Part shown: positions 1 through 6,967 of the stretch, piece after piece
Layout of the letters: each line of letters begins with the position of its first letter
How positions within the stretch are numbered: position 1 is the stretch's first letter
Assembly (NCBI GenBank): GCA_934717805.1
Contig: CAKUZG010000006.1
Coordinates: 1 to 36,386, forward strand
DNA length: 36,386 nt
Reading direction: 5' to 3'
Source of the DNA: an uncultured Candidatus Saccharibacteria bacterium
GTDB taxonomy: Bacteria; Patescibacteriota; Saccharimonadia; Saccharimonadales; Saccharimonadaceae
Notes under the pieces: generated by a model
Told to the model about the DNA's origin: nothing
Seen by the model: the letters and a program-made list of their open reading frames with translations, nothing else
Database searches by the model: none
Translations under genes and position numbers: made by a program

Positions 1-323
1 CTACACCTGTAACCCCAGCTCCAGTAAATAATTCAAATACAGGCACAAATAATAATTCTGCGAACACAGGAGCAAATACAAATGCACCAGCTGCACCAAA
101 TGCTCCTCAAAATACACCAGCTCCAGCTAATAATGCTGCTACACCAAAAGCAGATAAAAATGCTGAAAATGGTAACGGTGCAAAACACCTTTCAGCTCCA
201 AACACAGGAGTTAACGGATATGTTATTACGACACTATGCTTACTGGGAGTTACTGGACTAACAACACTTTCAATTATAATAGCTTTGAAGTTCAAAAAAG
301 CTAAAATCAATATCAATGAATAA
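1..323 (+). CDS. Partial surface protein, C-terminal wall-anchor end
   Basis: The gene is cut off by the window start; reading begins at base 3 and 106 residues are visible. About 70 residues are a low-complexity Asn/Pro/Ala/Thr linker with repeated NTG and APA words. The C-terminus is a sortase-type sorting signal: an APNTG pentapeptide (variant of LPXTG), a hydrophobic segment of about 20 residues, and a short basic tail (KFKKAK). The protein is therefore probably exported and attached to the cell surface, with the linker acting as a wall-spanning stalk. The function of the missing N-terminal part cannot be judged. The stop codon overlaps the start of the next gene (ATGAATAA). Confidence 0.75.
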   Translation, partial: TPVTPAPVNNSNTGTNNNSANTGANTNAPAAPNAPQNTPAPANNAATPKADKNAENGNGAKHLSAPNTGVNGYVITTLCLLGVTGLTTLSIIIALKFKKAKININE

Positions 324-1245
324 TCTATTTCTAGATAAACAATTCCTTTTAACACGCGTGGATTTTGATAAATGTCAGAATCCACGCTGGAGACTAACAG
401 ATTTCAAATCCGGTGAAATATTAAACTTTTCGCCGGATTTTGAAAAGGAACTCACTATAAAAATAGATCTTTCGCAACGTTTTTGTATTGGCTGGCACAA
501 TTTAAAAACTGGGGAAGACTTTGTTTGTCCAGATAAAGTTATTCTTAATAAAAAATACACTCAGTGTCAAAAATGCCAGCAACGTACTGGCTTTAATCCT
601 GCTTTTTATAACGTAAATCCGGGTGAAATTTCTTCACAACAACAAGCTCGAAACGCTAAACCACATTTTGTTTATTTAGCATATTTTTCAGATAATATAA
701 TAAAAGTTGGTATTAGTTTTTCTGGGCGAGGAATAACTAGATTACTTGAACAAGGTGCTCGTGCGGCATTGATTTTGGGTGAGTTTTCAAGTGCAAATAT
801 TGCTAGAAACTATGAAGAAAAAATTTCAAAAATGCCAGAATTCTGTGAAAATGTAAAAGCAAATGAAAAACTAAAAACACTTGAACAAAAGTTTGATTTC
901 AAAAAAGCTGAAAAGAAACTTCTTACTGCGCGGAAAAAAATTGAACAAACGCAAAAAGTGGATTTCGAAAAAAACCAGCCATTAAATTTAGATAAGTTTT
1001 ATATGAAAGATTATAATTTTACACCTCGAGAGATTGTTTTAGCTACAGACTGCACCCAAAACGATAATTCTCTGATTTTTTCGGGGGTTTTAAAAGCTCA
1101 AATTGGTTATATATTACTATCCAAACAGCAAAATGAAATCATTGCTTTACCGCTTCGAAAATTTATAGGTTATAAAATTCAGTTTTTGCCAAAGAATATT
1201 GACCTAAAGCTACCAAAACGACAAACGAGCTTGTTTGATTTTTAA
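316..1245 (+). CDS. DUF2797 family protein
   Basis: A 309-residue protein resembling the DUF2797 family. The N-terminal half has a Cys/His cluster (FCIGWH, a CPDK motif, then CxxC followed by QRTGFNP), which looks like a metal site. The middle segment (YLAYFSDNIIKVGIS, then RLLEQGA) resembles the GIY-YIG-like signature seen in this family. The biochemical role is unknown. The start overlaps the stop of the upstream surface-protein gene by 8 bases and has no clear SD site, so translation may be coupled to it. The C-terminal ~100 residues are Lys-rich and less conserved-looking. Family assignment is from memory of motif spacing, not from a search. Confidence 0.7.
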   Translation: MNNLFLDKQFLLTRVDFDKCQNPRWRLTDFKSGEILNFSPDFEKELTIKIDLSQRFCIGWHNLKTGEDFVCPDKVILNKKYTQCQKCQQRTGFNPAFYNVNPGEISSQQQARNAKPHFVYLAYFSDNIIKVGISFSGRGITRLLEQGARAALILGEFSSANIARNYEEKISKMPEFCENVKANEKLKTLEQKFDFKKAEKKLLTARKKIEQTQKVDFEKNQPLNLDKFYMKDYNFTPREIVLATDCTQNDNSLIFSGVLKAQIGYILLSKQQNEIIALPLRKFIGYKIQFLPKNIDLKLPKRQTSLFDF

Positions 1246-1263
1246 CTTTAAAGCTGCTAAAAT
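1235..1263 (+). promoter_or_regulatory. Promoter of dnaX
   Basis: TTGATT (1235-1240), 17-base spacer, extended -10 TGC-TAAAAT (-10 at 1258-1263). The predicted start of transcription is about 1270, two bases before the ATG, so the mRNA is nearly leaderless. A second TATAAT at 1263-1268 lies too close to the ATG to be the functional -10. Confidence 0.65.
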
Positions 1264-1271
1264 ATAATTAA

Positions 1272-2762
1272 ATGAGTAAGGCATTATATAGAAAATATCG
1301 GAGTAAGAAATTAAGCGAAGTTGTGGGGCAAAAGCATATCACAACCGTACTTGAAAATGCCTTAAAACAACATAAGATTGCCCATGCGTATCTTTTTACG
1401 GGTCCGCGCGGGGTTGGTAAAACTTCGATTGCGCGAATTTTAGCGCACGAGATTAATAATCTACCGTATTCAGAAGAAGAAAATCACCCAGATATTATTG
1501 AGATTGATGCCGCCAGTAATAACGGTGTTGATGATATTCGCCAGCTTCGCGACAATGTGCAAGTTGCGCCTTTTTCTGCTAAATATCGGGTTTATATTAT
1601 CGATGAAGTTCACATGCTTTCAAAAGCTGCTTTTAATGCTTTGCTTAAAACACTCGAAGAACCACCAGAACACGCTGTTTTCATCTTAGCTACAACAGAT
1701 GCTCATAAATTACCAGCCACGATTATTAGCCGAACACAGCGTTTCGTTTTTCGATTTATTTCAAAGGAAGATGTTTGTAAACATCTAGAATTTATTGCTA
1801 AAAACGAAAAAATTAAAATTTCAAAAGAAGCAATTGAAATTATCGCTGAGCGTGGTGAGGGTAGTTTTCGTGATAGTATTTCTTTACTTGATCAAATTTC
1901 AAGTATTTCAAAAAACGGTGAAGAAATTACAGCAAAATTGCTTGAAGAAACTCTCGGTTTGGCATCAAAAACACAAATCAATGCCTTAATTTCAGCTTTC
2001 GAAAGCCAAAATGCGAATGAAATTCTTAAAATTGTTCGGGAAATCCGAGATTCTGGTGTAGATTTAAAAAATTTTGCTAGCCAGCTTTTGAATTTTATTA
2101 CCGAAAATGTCGGTGCAAAACCGTATCTTTCGCAGTTTTTAATTCCGCTCACGCGATCAGAAAAATCAAACTTTATTGAAATGGAACTTCTTTCGATTTT
2201 TATTCGGCCAGATTTTACACCTCAAATTAGCCCCGTAAAACAACAAATTTTATCTTCACCTAAACCGGTTCAAGCACAAAAAATAGCAACTCAATCAAAG
2301 ACTAAAAATAACACTTTCGAAAATCCGCCAAACCAAGAAACAGAGCATAAAGAATCTGTTAATGAAAAAAATAAAATTTCGAAAGTCGAAATTCCGCAAA
2401 AGGAAACTGAAGTAACCGAAATTTTGCCCGAGGGTGAAGATTTGGGCGAAGCGCGCGAGTTTAAATGGGGAGATTTTTGTAGTGCGGTCGACGAAGAAGA
2501 TAAAGGCATTCAAACGATCTTAAAACAATCTGGTTATACTTTCGAAAATGGTAAAATTAAAATTTACACAGGCTTTCCTTTCAAGAAAAAGCAACTAGAA
2601 AAAGCAAAGGCACAAGCTTCAATGGGAAAAGCATTGAAAAAAATTAATGCGGGAGGCTGGACGATTGAGGTTTTTGGAACCGCAAAACCAGCTAACGATC
2701 CAGAAATAGCGAGTGTGCAAGATTTAATGGGGGGTGGAGAAATGGTAAAAATTGATGAGTAA
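1272..2762 (+). CDS. dnaX: DNA polymerase III subunit gamma/tau
   Basis: Clamp-loader ATPase of the replisome, 496 residues. Visible motifs are Walker A GPRGVGKTS (about residues 44-52), Walker B DEVHML (about 111-116) and the sensor region ATIISRTQRF. Domain III and a charged Lys/Glu-rich linker follow, with a C-terminal tau-like domain of about 100 residues. The zinc module that normally sits between Walker A and the IDAAS segment (four cysteines) is missing: this stretch has no cysteine at all and is shortened. No SD site is present; the promoter predicts a near-leaderless mRNA. The gene overlaps dnaB, so the two replication genes form an operon. In most bacteria dnaX is next to ybaB-recR; here those lie about 20 kb downstream. 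Confidence 0.95.
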   Translation: MSKALYRKYRSKKLSEVVGQKHITTVLENALKQHKIAHAYLFTGPRGVGKTSIARILAHEINNLPYSEEENHPDIIEIDAASNNGVDDIRQLRDNVQVAPFSAKYRVYIIDEVHMLSKAAFNALLKTLEEPPEHAVFILATTDAHKLPATIISRTQRFVFRFISKEDVCKHLEFIAKNEKIKISKEAIEIIAERGEGSFRDSISLLDQISSISKNGEEITAKLLEETLGLASKTQINALISAFESQNANEILKIVREIRDSGVDLKNFASQLLNFITENVGAKPYLSQFLIPLTRSEKSNFIEMELLSIFIRPDFTPQISPVKQQILSSPKPVQAQKIATQSKTKNNTFENPPNQETEHKESVNEKNKISKVEIPQKETEVTEILPEGEDLGEAREFKWGDFCSAVDEEDKGIQTILKQSGYTFENGKIKIYTGFPFKKKQLEKAKAQASMGKALKKINAGGWTIEVFGTAKPANDPEIASVQDLMGGGEMVKIDE

Positions 2763-4113
2763 AAATGATGCTAAAACTGGTGGAAAAATTCCGCCACAAA
2801 ATCTAGACGCCGAGATGAGCTTAATCGGTGCAATTTTGATTGATGAAGAAGTTTTGATTGATATTGCCGAGATTGTAAAAGCGGTTGATTTTTACGACAA
2901 ACGCCATGCTACGATTTTTGCGGCGATTATTAGACTTTATGAACATCATCAGCCGGTCGACTTATTAACACTTACAAATGAACTTAAAAAGCGCGAAGAA
3001 CTTGACGCTGTTGGCGGTTCGAGTTATTTAGCAGAGCTCACAAACTACGTTCCAACTGCATCGCACGCAAAATCTTATGCCGAAATTGTTGCGCAAGCTG
3101 CCGTTCGTAGGCGCCTAATTAAAGCCGGCAGTGATATTACAGAGCTAGCTTTTAATGAAGATTTAAGCGTTCCTCAACTTTTAGGACAAAGTGAAGCTGA
3201 GCTTTTTAGCGTTTCAGATGCAAGCTTAAAACAAGACTTATCTTCAATGGAAGATATTTTGAATGATTCTTTCGAAAGACTAGATGAATTATATAAAAAT
3301 AAAGGTGCAATTCGTGGAATTCGAACGGGTTATCGCGATCTTGACAATAAAACCGCGGGACTTCAACGCTCTGATTTGATTATTCTAGCAGCGCGTCCAG
3401 CAATGGGAAAAACAACCTTTGTAACCAATTTAGCTTATAATATCGCTACTATTGAGAAGAAAACTGTACTTTTCTTCAGTCTTGAGATGAGTAAAGAACA
3501 GCTTATCGACCGCATGCTTGCTGATGCAGCAGGTGTTGATTCGTGGAATATTCGAACTGGAAATTTGAGCGATGAAGACTTTGCAAAACTTGCCGATGCT
3601 ATGGGTGAAATGGCTGAAGCACCAATCTATATCGATGATACGCCAGGTGTAAGCGTGCTTGAAATGCGAACAAAAGCTCGACGTGCCGCTCATAACGGTG
3701 AGCTTGGCTTAATAGTAATTGACTACCTCCAGCTTATGCAGGGAAGCGGTTCCGCAAAATCTTCAGCTAACCGTGTGCAAGAGGTTTCTGAAATCTCTCG
3801 TGGCCTAAAATTGCTCGCTCGTGAATTAAACGTGCCCGTAATTGCGCTTTCACAGCTTAGCCGTTCAGTTGAAAGTCGTGATCCAAAAATTCCTCAACTC
3901 GCCGATCTCCGTGAATCTGGTTCTATCGAGCAGGATGCCGATATTGTGATGTTTCTTTATCGAGAAGCTTATTATAATCCAGAAACCGAGCGCGAGAATA
4001 TCACCGACCTCATTCTTGCAAAGCACCGTCACGGACCAGTTGGAACTATTGAGCTTTATTTCCATCCAGAACGTCTTCGATTTATGTCGCTCGATCGAAC
4101 ACATAACGAATAA
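2755..4113 (+). CDS. dnaB: Replicative DNA helicase
   Basis: Hexameric replication-fork helicase, 452 residues, normal length and no intein. The N-terminal primase-interacting domain (PPQNLDAEMSLIGAIL) is followed by a linker and the RecA-like domain with Walker A ARPAMGKTTF (around residue 210), an FFSLEMS motif, a DYLQLM Walker B, and the ALSQLSRSVE and DLRESGSIEQDAD motifs. I chose ATG 2755, which lies inside the end of dnaX and gives MSKND; a TTG one codon earlier is possible. A GGAG lies about 15 bases upstream, but tight overlap with dnaX suggests translational coupling. The operon ends at the terminator just downstream. Confidence 0.96.
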   Translation: MSKNDAKTGGKIPPQNLDAEMSLIGAILIDEEVLIDIAEIVKAVDFYDKRHATIFAAIIRLYEHHQPVDLLTLTNELKKREELDAVGGSSYLAELTNYVPTASHAKSYAEIVAQAAVRRRLIKAGSDITELAFNEDLSVPQLLGQSEAELFSVSDASLKQDLSSMEDILNDSFERLDELYKNKGAIRGIRTGYRDLDNKTAGLQRSDLIILAARPAMGKTTFVTNLAYNIATIEKKTVLFFSLEMSKEQLIDRMLADAAGVDSWNIRTGNLSDEDFAKLADAMGEMAEAPIYIDDTPGVSVLEMRTKARRAAHNGELGLIVIDYLQLMQGSGSAKSSANRVQEVSEISRGLKLLARELNVPVIALSQLSRSVESRDPKIPQLADLRESGSIEQDADIVMFLYREAYYNPETERENITDLILAKHRHGPVGTIELYFHPERLRFMSLDRTHNE

Positions 4114-4119
4114 TTTTCT

Positions 4120-4148
4120 AACCGCAAATTTCATTTTTTGCGGTTTTA
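4120..4148 (+). terminator. Intrinsic terminator after dnaB
   Basis: Nine-base-pair stem AACCGCAAA/TTTGCGGTT (4120-4128 with 4137-4145), T-rich on its 3' side. It ends the dnaX-dnaB operon. Confidence 0.75.
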
Positions 4149-4151
4149 AAA

Positions 4152-4180
4152 TTGCTTTTTCAATCCTTTCAGCGTATAAT
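4152..4180 (+). promoter_or_regulatory. Promoter of the histidine kinase gene, leaderless
   Basis: TTGCTT (4152-4157), 17-base spacer, TATAAT (4175-4180). The expected start point is 4187-4188, i.e. the A of the ATG. Confidence 0.7.
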
Positions 4181-4187
4181 ATTGCTT

Positions 4188-5489
4188 ATGAATAACGACG
4201 ATAATTTTAGTTTTAAAGGCGAGCTTTTTATTAAAACAACCCTTGGGATTAGTATCGCTTTATCTGAAATTATAATTATTTTCGTTGCATCTTCAACTCA
4301 AATTATTGAATTCGTATCTGTGCTTTTTACAATTTTTGCGTTAAATTTAGCTTTTATCGTTTTTGGAATTCGACAACAACAAACCCAGAAAAAAATGTTT
4401 GAAGCTCACAAGAAAAGCGAAGAAACACGAAACCGACTTCTTACGATTATCAACAGTTTAACCGACGCTGTTTTAAGTGTTGATTCACGCGGAAGAGTTG
4501 AGCTCTATAATTCTGCAACTCTTGATTTATTAGATGAAGACAAGCAAATTGTTGGCAAAAACCTTTCGAAAATATGTAAACTCTCAAAAATTAACACCGA
4601 AATTTTTGATATGCAAGAAATTTTTCGAATCGGAAAACCATATTTTTCAACCAATGATTTAATCCTTTCGAAAGATGACGAAAAACTACGAATTGAAATT
4701 GAGATTATTCGAATCCGCGAATCTTCAAGTAAGAAAAATCGCGAACGTTCAAAAAAATTTGTTGTAATTTTGCGTGATATCACAAAACAAAAAACACTCG
4801 ATGAAGAACGCGATGAATTTATTAGCGTTGTTAGTCATGAGCTTCGAACTCCGGTGGCAATTTTAGAGGGTTCTTTAAGCAATCTTCGGTTGCTAATTCA
4901 GAAAAAAGCACCTTCGAAACTTCTTGAAACAACGGCCGAAACAGCTTACAAACAAAATACCTTCCTTGCAACAATGGTGAATGATCTTTCTGCGCTTTCG
5001 AAAGTTGAAAGGGGAATTAATCATCAAGCCGAGATTATTCATCCCCAAGAACTTGCAGAATCATTATTTAATAAATATCATAAATCGGCCGCCGAAAAAG
5101 GATTATCGTTAAATTTAAATCTCGATAATAAATTAAATAGTGTAAAAACAAGCAAGCTTTACCTTGAAGAATTGTTACAAAATTTTATTACAAACTCTTT
5201 AAAATACACCCACGAAGGCTCTATTGAGATTTGTTTTAAAAACTCGCCAAAAGGTGTTATTTTCGAAATTAAGGATACCGGAATCGGCATAAGCTCAAGT
5301 GATCAAAAACGAATTTTTGAAAAATTTTACCGTAGCGAAGATTGGCGTACACGCGAGACTGGTGGAACTGGACTCGGGCTTTATGTTTCTTCTAAATTGG
5401 CCGCAAAAATGGGCACAAAAATTCAAGTTGAAAGTAAGCTAAACCACGGCTCAAAGTTCTTTTTTGAATTACCTAAAATTTCAAAATAG
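4188..5489 (+). CDS. Membrane sensor histidine kinase with PAS domain
   Basis: A 433-residue sensor kinase. Two hydrophobic segments near the N-terminus (about residues 15-60) with almost no extracellular loop are followed by a short coiled linker, a PAS-like domain (IINSLTDAVLSVD) and HisKA with the SHELRTP box (phospho-acceptor His about residue 217). The HATPase_c domain has an N box (NFITNSLKYT), DTGIGI and GTGLGL. The architecture is similar to WalK/PhoR kinases. No response regulator is adjacent, so its partner must be encoded elsewhere. ATG 4188 was chosen over an upstream TTG because the promoter places transcription start at this ATG. Confidence 0.9.
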   Translation: MNNDDNFSFKGELFIKTTLGISIALSEIIIIFVASSTQIIEFVSVLFTIFALNLAFIVFGIRQQQTQKKMFEAHKKSEETRNRLLTIINSLTDAVLSVDSRGRVELYNSATLDLLDEDKQIVGKNLSKICKLSKINTEIFDMQEIFRIGKPYFSTNDLILSKDDEKLRIEIEIIRIRESSSKKNRERSKKFVVILRDITKQKTLDEERDEFISVVSHELRTPVAILEGSLSNLRLLIQKKAPSKLLETTAETAYKQNTFLATMVNDLSALSKVERGINHQAEIIHPQELAESLFNKYHKSAAEKGLSLNLNLDNKLNSVKTSKLYLEELLQNFITNSLKYTHEGSIEICFKNSPKGVIFEIKDTGIGISSSDQKRIFEKFYRSEDWRTRETGGTGLGLYVSSKLAAKMGTKIQVESKLNHGSKFFFELPKISK

Positions 5490-5505
5490 TTCTTTAAAAT
5501 TATTT

Positions 5506-5534
5506 TTGCTTTTTCAAAAAAAGTGTGATATACT
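5506..5534 (+). promoter_or_regulatory. Promoter of secE-nusG
   Basis: TTGCTT (5506-5511), 17-base spacer, extended -10 TGA-TATACT (-10 at 5529-5534). Start point near 5541, giving a leader of about 40 bases. Confidence 0.7.
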
Positions 5535-5543
5535 TGACATATC

Positions 5544-5562
5544 AAGCCTAATAGGCTTTTTA
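5544..5562 (+). promoter_or_regulatory. Small hairpin with T-run in the secE leader
   Basis: AAGCCT-AAT-AGGCTT followed by further Ts lies within a few bases of the predicted transcription start and before the secE SD site. It has the form of a minimal terminator or attenuator, but a six-pair stem is weak. Confidence 0.4.
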
Positions 5563-5581
5563 ATTTTGGAATAGGAGAGAA

Positions 5582-5965
5582 ATGGCTAAAAAAGAGACCA
5601 AAATCACTCGCGTTAAAGCGAAAGATACAGATTCGAAGCCTGTAAAAGAAGTTTCGAAAGAACCTAAAATGAGCAAATACGCCGCGAAGGTTTCAGGCGT
5701 TAATACGAAGAAAAAAGCAAAAAAACCAGCACCAAAATTATTGCGTGTTTTGGCAAAACCATTCAAATTTATCGGTTTTCCTTTCGTTGCACTTGCAAAA
5801 TATCTTGCAGCTTCTTGGAAAGAACTAAAACTTGTTCGCTGGCCAACCCGTAAAGAAACCTGGAAAATGACTGGCGCAGTTATTGCTTTTTCAGTTGCTT
5901 TTTCAGTTTTAATCTTGTTACTCGATGGACTATTTAACTGGATCTTTAAAGCATTAATCAAATAA
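5582..5965 (+). CDS. secE: Preprotein translocase subunit SecE
   Basis: Small membrane subunit of the SecYEG channel, 127 residues. The conserved C-terminal part has the amphipathic KLVRWPTRKETW motif and one transmembrane helix (about residues 98-118). About 70 residues of Lys-rich, probably disordered sequence precede it, longer than in minimal SecE proteins. It has a good SD site (AGGAG) and is followed 16 bases later by nusG, the usual pairing. The usual rplKAJL genes do not follow. Confidence 0.93.
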   Translation: MAKKETKITRVKAKDTDSKPVKEVSKEPKMSKYAAKVSGVNTKKKAKKPAPKLLRVLAKPFKFIGFPFVALAKYLAASWKELKLVRWPTRKETWKMTGAVIAFSVAFSVLILLLDGLFNWIFKALIK

Positions 5966-5981
5966 TTTTAGAAAGGTAATT

Positions 5982-6524
5982 ATGGCACAAAAACGATATG
6001 ATGATTCCCGAAATTGGTATGCAATTACAACCCTAGCGGGATATGAAGATAAAGTTGCTGAAAATCTTCGCCAACGAATTCAAGGTGTGGATATGGCGGA
6101 TAAAATTTTTGATACGCTCGTACCAAAAGAGAAGCAAATTGAAGTAAAAAACGGCAAACGTAAAGTTGTTGAGCGAAAAATCTTGCAAAGCTACGTTTTG
6201 GTTGAAATGAAACTTACCGAAGAAACTTGGTTTGTAGTTCGAAATACGCCAGGTGTGACTGGATTTATCGGCTCAGACTCGCCAACACCAGTTTCAGAAA
6301 AAGAAATGCGCGAAATTCGCCGCCGAATGGGCGCTGAAGAGCCAATGTTTGATATTAACTTCTCTGAAGGTGAAATTGTTAACATCATTGATGGACCTTT
6401 CAAAGGTTTCGAAGGTGCAGTTTCCGAAATTGATGCCGTAAAAGGTAAGATTAAAGTAATGGTTTCAATGTTTGGCCGCGAAACACCAGTTGAACTCGAT
6501 ATTCTTCAAATCGAAAAAATCTAA
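5982..6524 (+). CDS. nusG: Transcription termination/antitermination protein NusG
   Basis: A 180-residue NusG with the NGN domain (NWYAITTLAGYEDKVAENL, then VPKEKQ, SYVLVEM and TPGVTGFIG) and a C-terminal KOW domain (EGEIVNIIDGPFKGFEGAV). It binds RNA polymerase, links it to Rho or the ribosome, and modulates pausing. An SD-like AGAAAGG precedes the ATG. It is cotranscribed with secE and terminated by the hairpin at 6601. Confidence 0.96.
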   Translation: MAQKRYDDSRNWYAITTLAGYEDKVAENLRQRIQGVDMADKIFDTLVPKEKQIEVKNGKRKVVERKILQSYVLVEMKLTEETWFVVRNTPGVTGFIGSDSPTPVSEKEMREIRRRMGAEEPMFDINFSEGEIVNIIDGPFKGFEGAVSEIDAVKGKIKVMVSMFGRETPVELDILQIEKI

Positions 6525-6600
6525 TTTCTATCAAACAAAAAAGACGATCATTATTAACTAACCTAACGCACAACAATTTAGTTATTTCGTTTAATATTTG

Positions 6601-6628
6601 GCGAGCCAGTTTATCTGACTCGCTTTTT
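6601..6628 (+). terminator. Terminator of secE-nusG
   Basis: GCGAGCCAG/CTGACTCGC (6601-6609 with 6615-6623, one C-A mismatch), TTTAT loop, then a T-run. Confidence 0.75.
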
Positions 6629-6638
6629 GTTATTTTTT

Positions 6639-6779
6639 ATGAAAAATATTGAAAAGCAAAAGCTAAAAAATAAGACAAAAAAGAAAACGACGCAAGAAAC
6701 ATTACAAAAAAGCGTCGTTAATCAAAAAAATATCAATACACCTATCACATCCGAATCATCTAAATATGGCAGTATTTAG
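6639..6779 (+). CDS. Possible 46-residue Lys-rich peptide
   Basis: ATG-to-TAG reading frame of 46 codons, very basic (mostly Lys, Gln, Asn) with no recognisable domain and no SD site. Its stop codon sits inside the perfect terminator stem at 6754-6785, an arrangement that fits a short expressed gene; the stretch could equally be a non-coding RNA. No convincing promoter was found. Real coding status is uncertain. Confidence 0.3.
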   Translation: MKNIEKQKLKNKTKKKTTQETLQKSVVNQKNINTPITSESSKYGSI

Positions 6780-6790
6780 ATGATTTTTTA
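6754..6790 (+). terminator. Strong intrinsic terminator
   Basis: Perfect 13-base-pair stem (6754-6766 with 6773-6785), loop TGGCAG, then Ts. It implies a transcript from the 6630-6750 stretch. Confidence 0.75.
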
Positions 6791-6839
6791 TTTTGTCAAT
6801 TTCTTGAAAAATAAAATTGTAAATAAGCGGTAAAGAACT

Positions 6840-6926
6840 ATGCTGTTCTAAAAAGAACAACTATTTAAGTGTATCATGCCTTCAATACTGAGTCAACACA
6901 CTTTAGTGGAGAATAGGTGAATACAC
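6840..6926 (+). other. Intergenic stretch with nested inverted repeats
   Basis: A small hairpin (GTTCT-AAAA-AGAAC, 6844-6857) is followed by nested complementary words: CTATT/AATAG, AAGTGT/ACACTT and GTGTAT/ATACAC. The terminator at 6927 follows directly. This may be a small structured RNA, but no clear promoter was found and no known family is recognised. Confidence 0.3.
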
Positions 6927-6957
6927 AAAAAGACAGCTCGTTCGAACTGTCTTTTTT
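6927..6957. terminator. Bidirectional terminator
   Basis: AAAAAGACAG (6927-6936) pairs with CTGTCTTTTT (6947-6956). The A- and T-runs on either side let it work in both directions. On the minus strand it ends the beta-helix protein gene. Confidence 0.75.
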
Positions 6958-6967
6958 ATTTTAGCTT

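Noticed and set aside
1263..1268. TATAAT directly before dnaX as its -10
   Set aside because: It leaves only three bases to the ATG, so transcription would start inside the gene; TGC-TAAAAT at 1258-1263 with TTGATT 17 bases upstream fits better.
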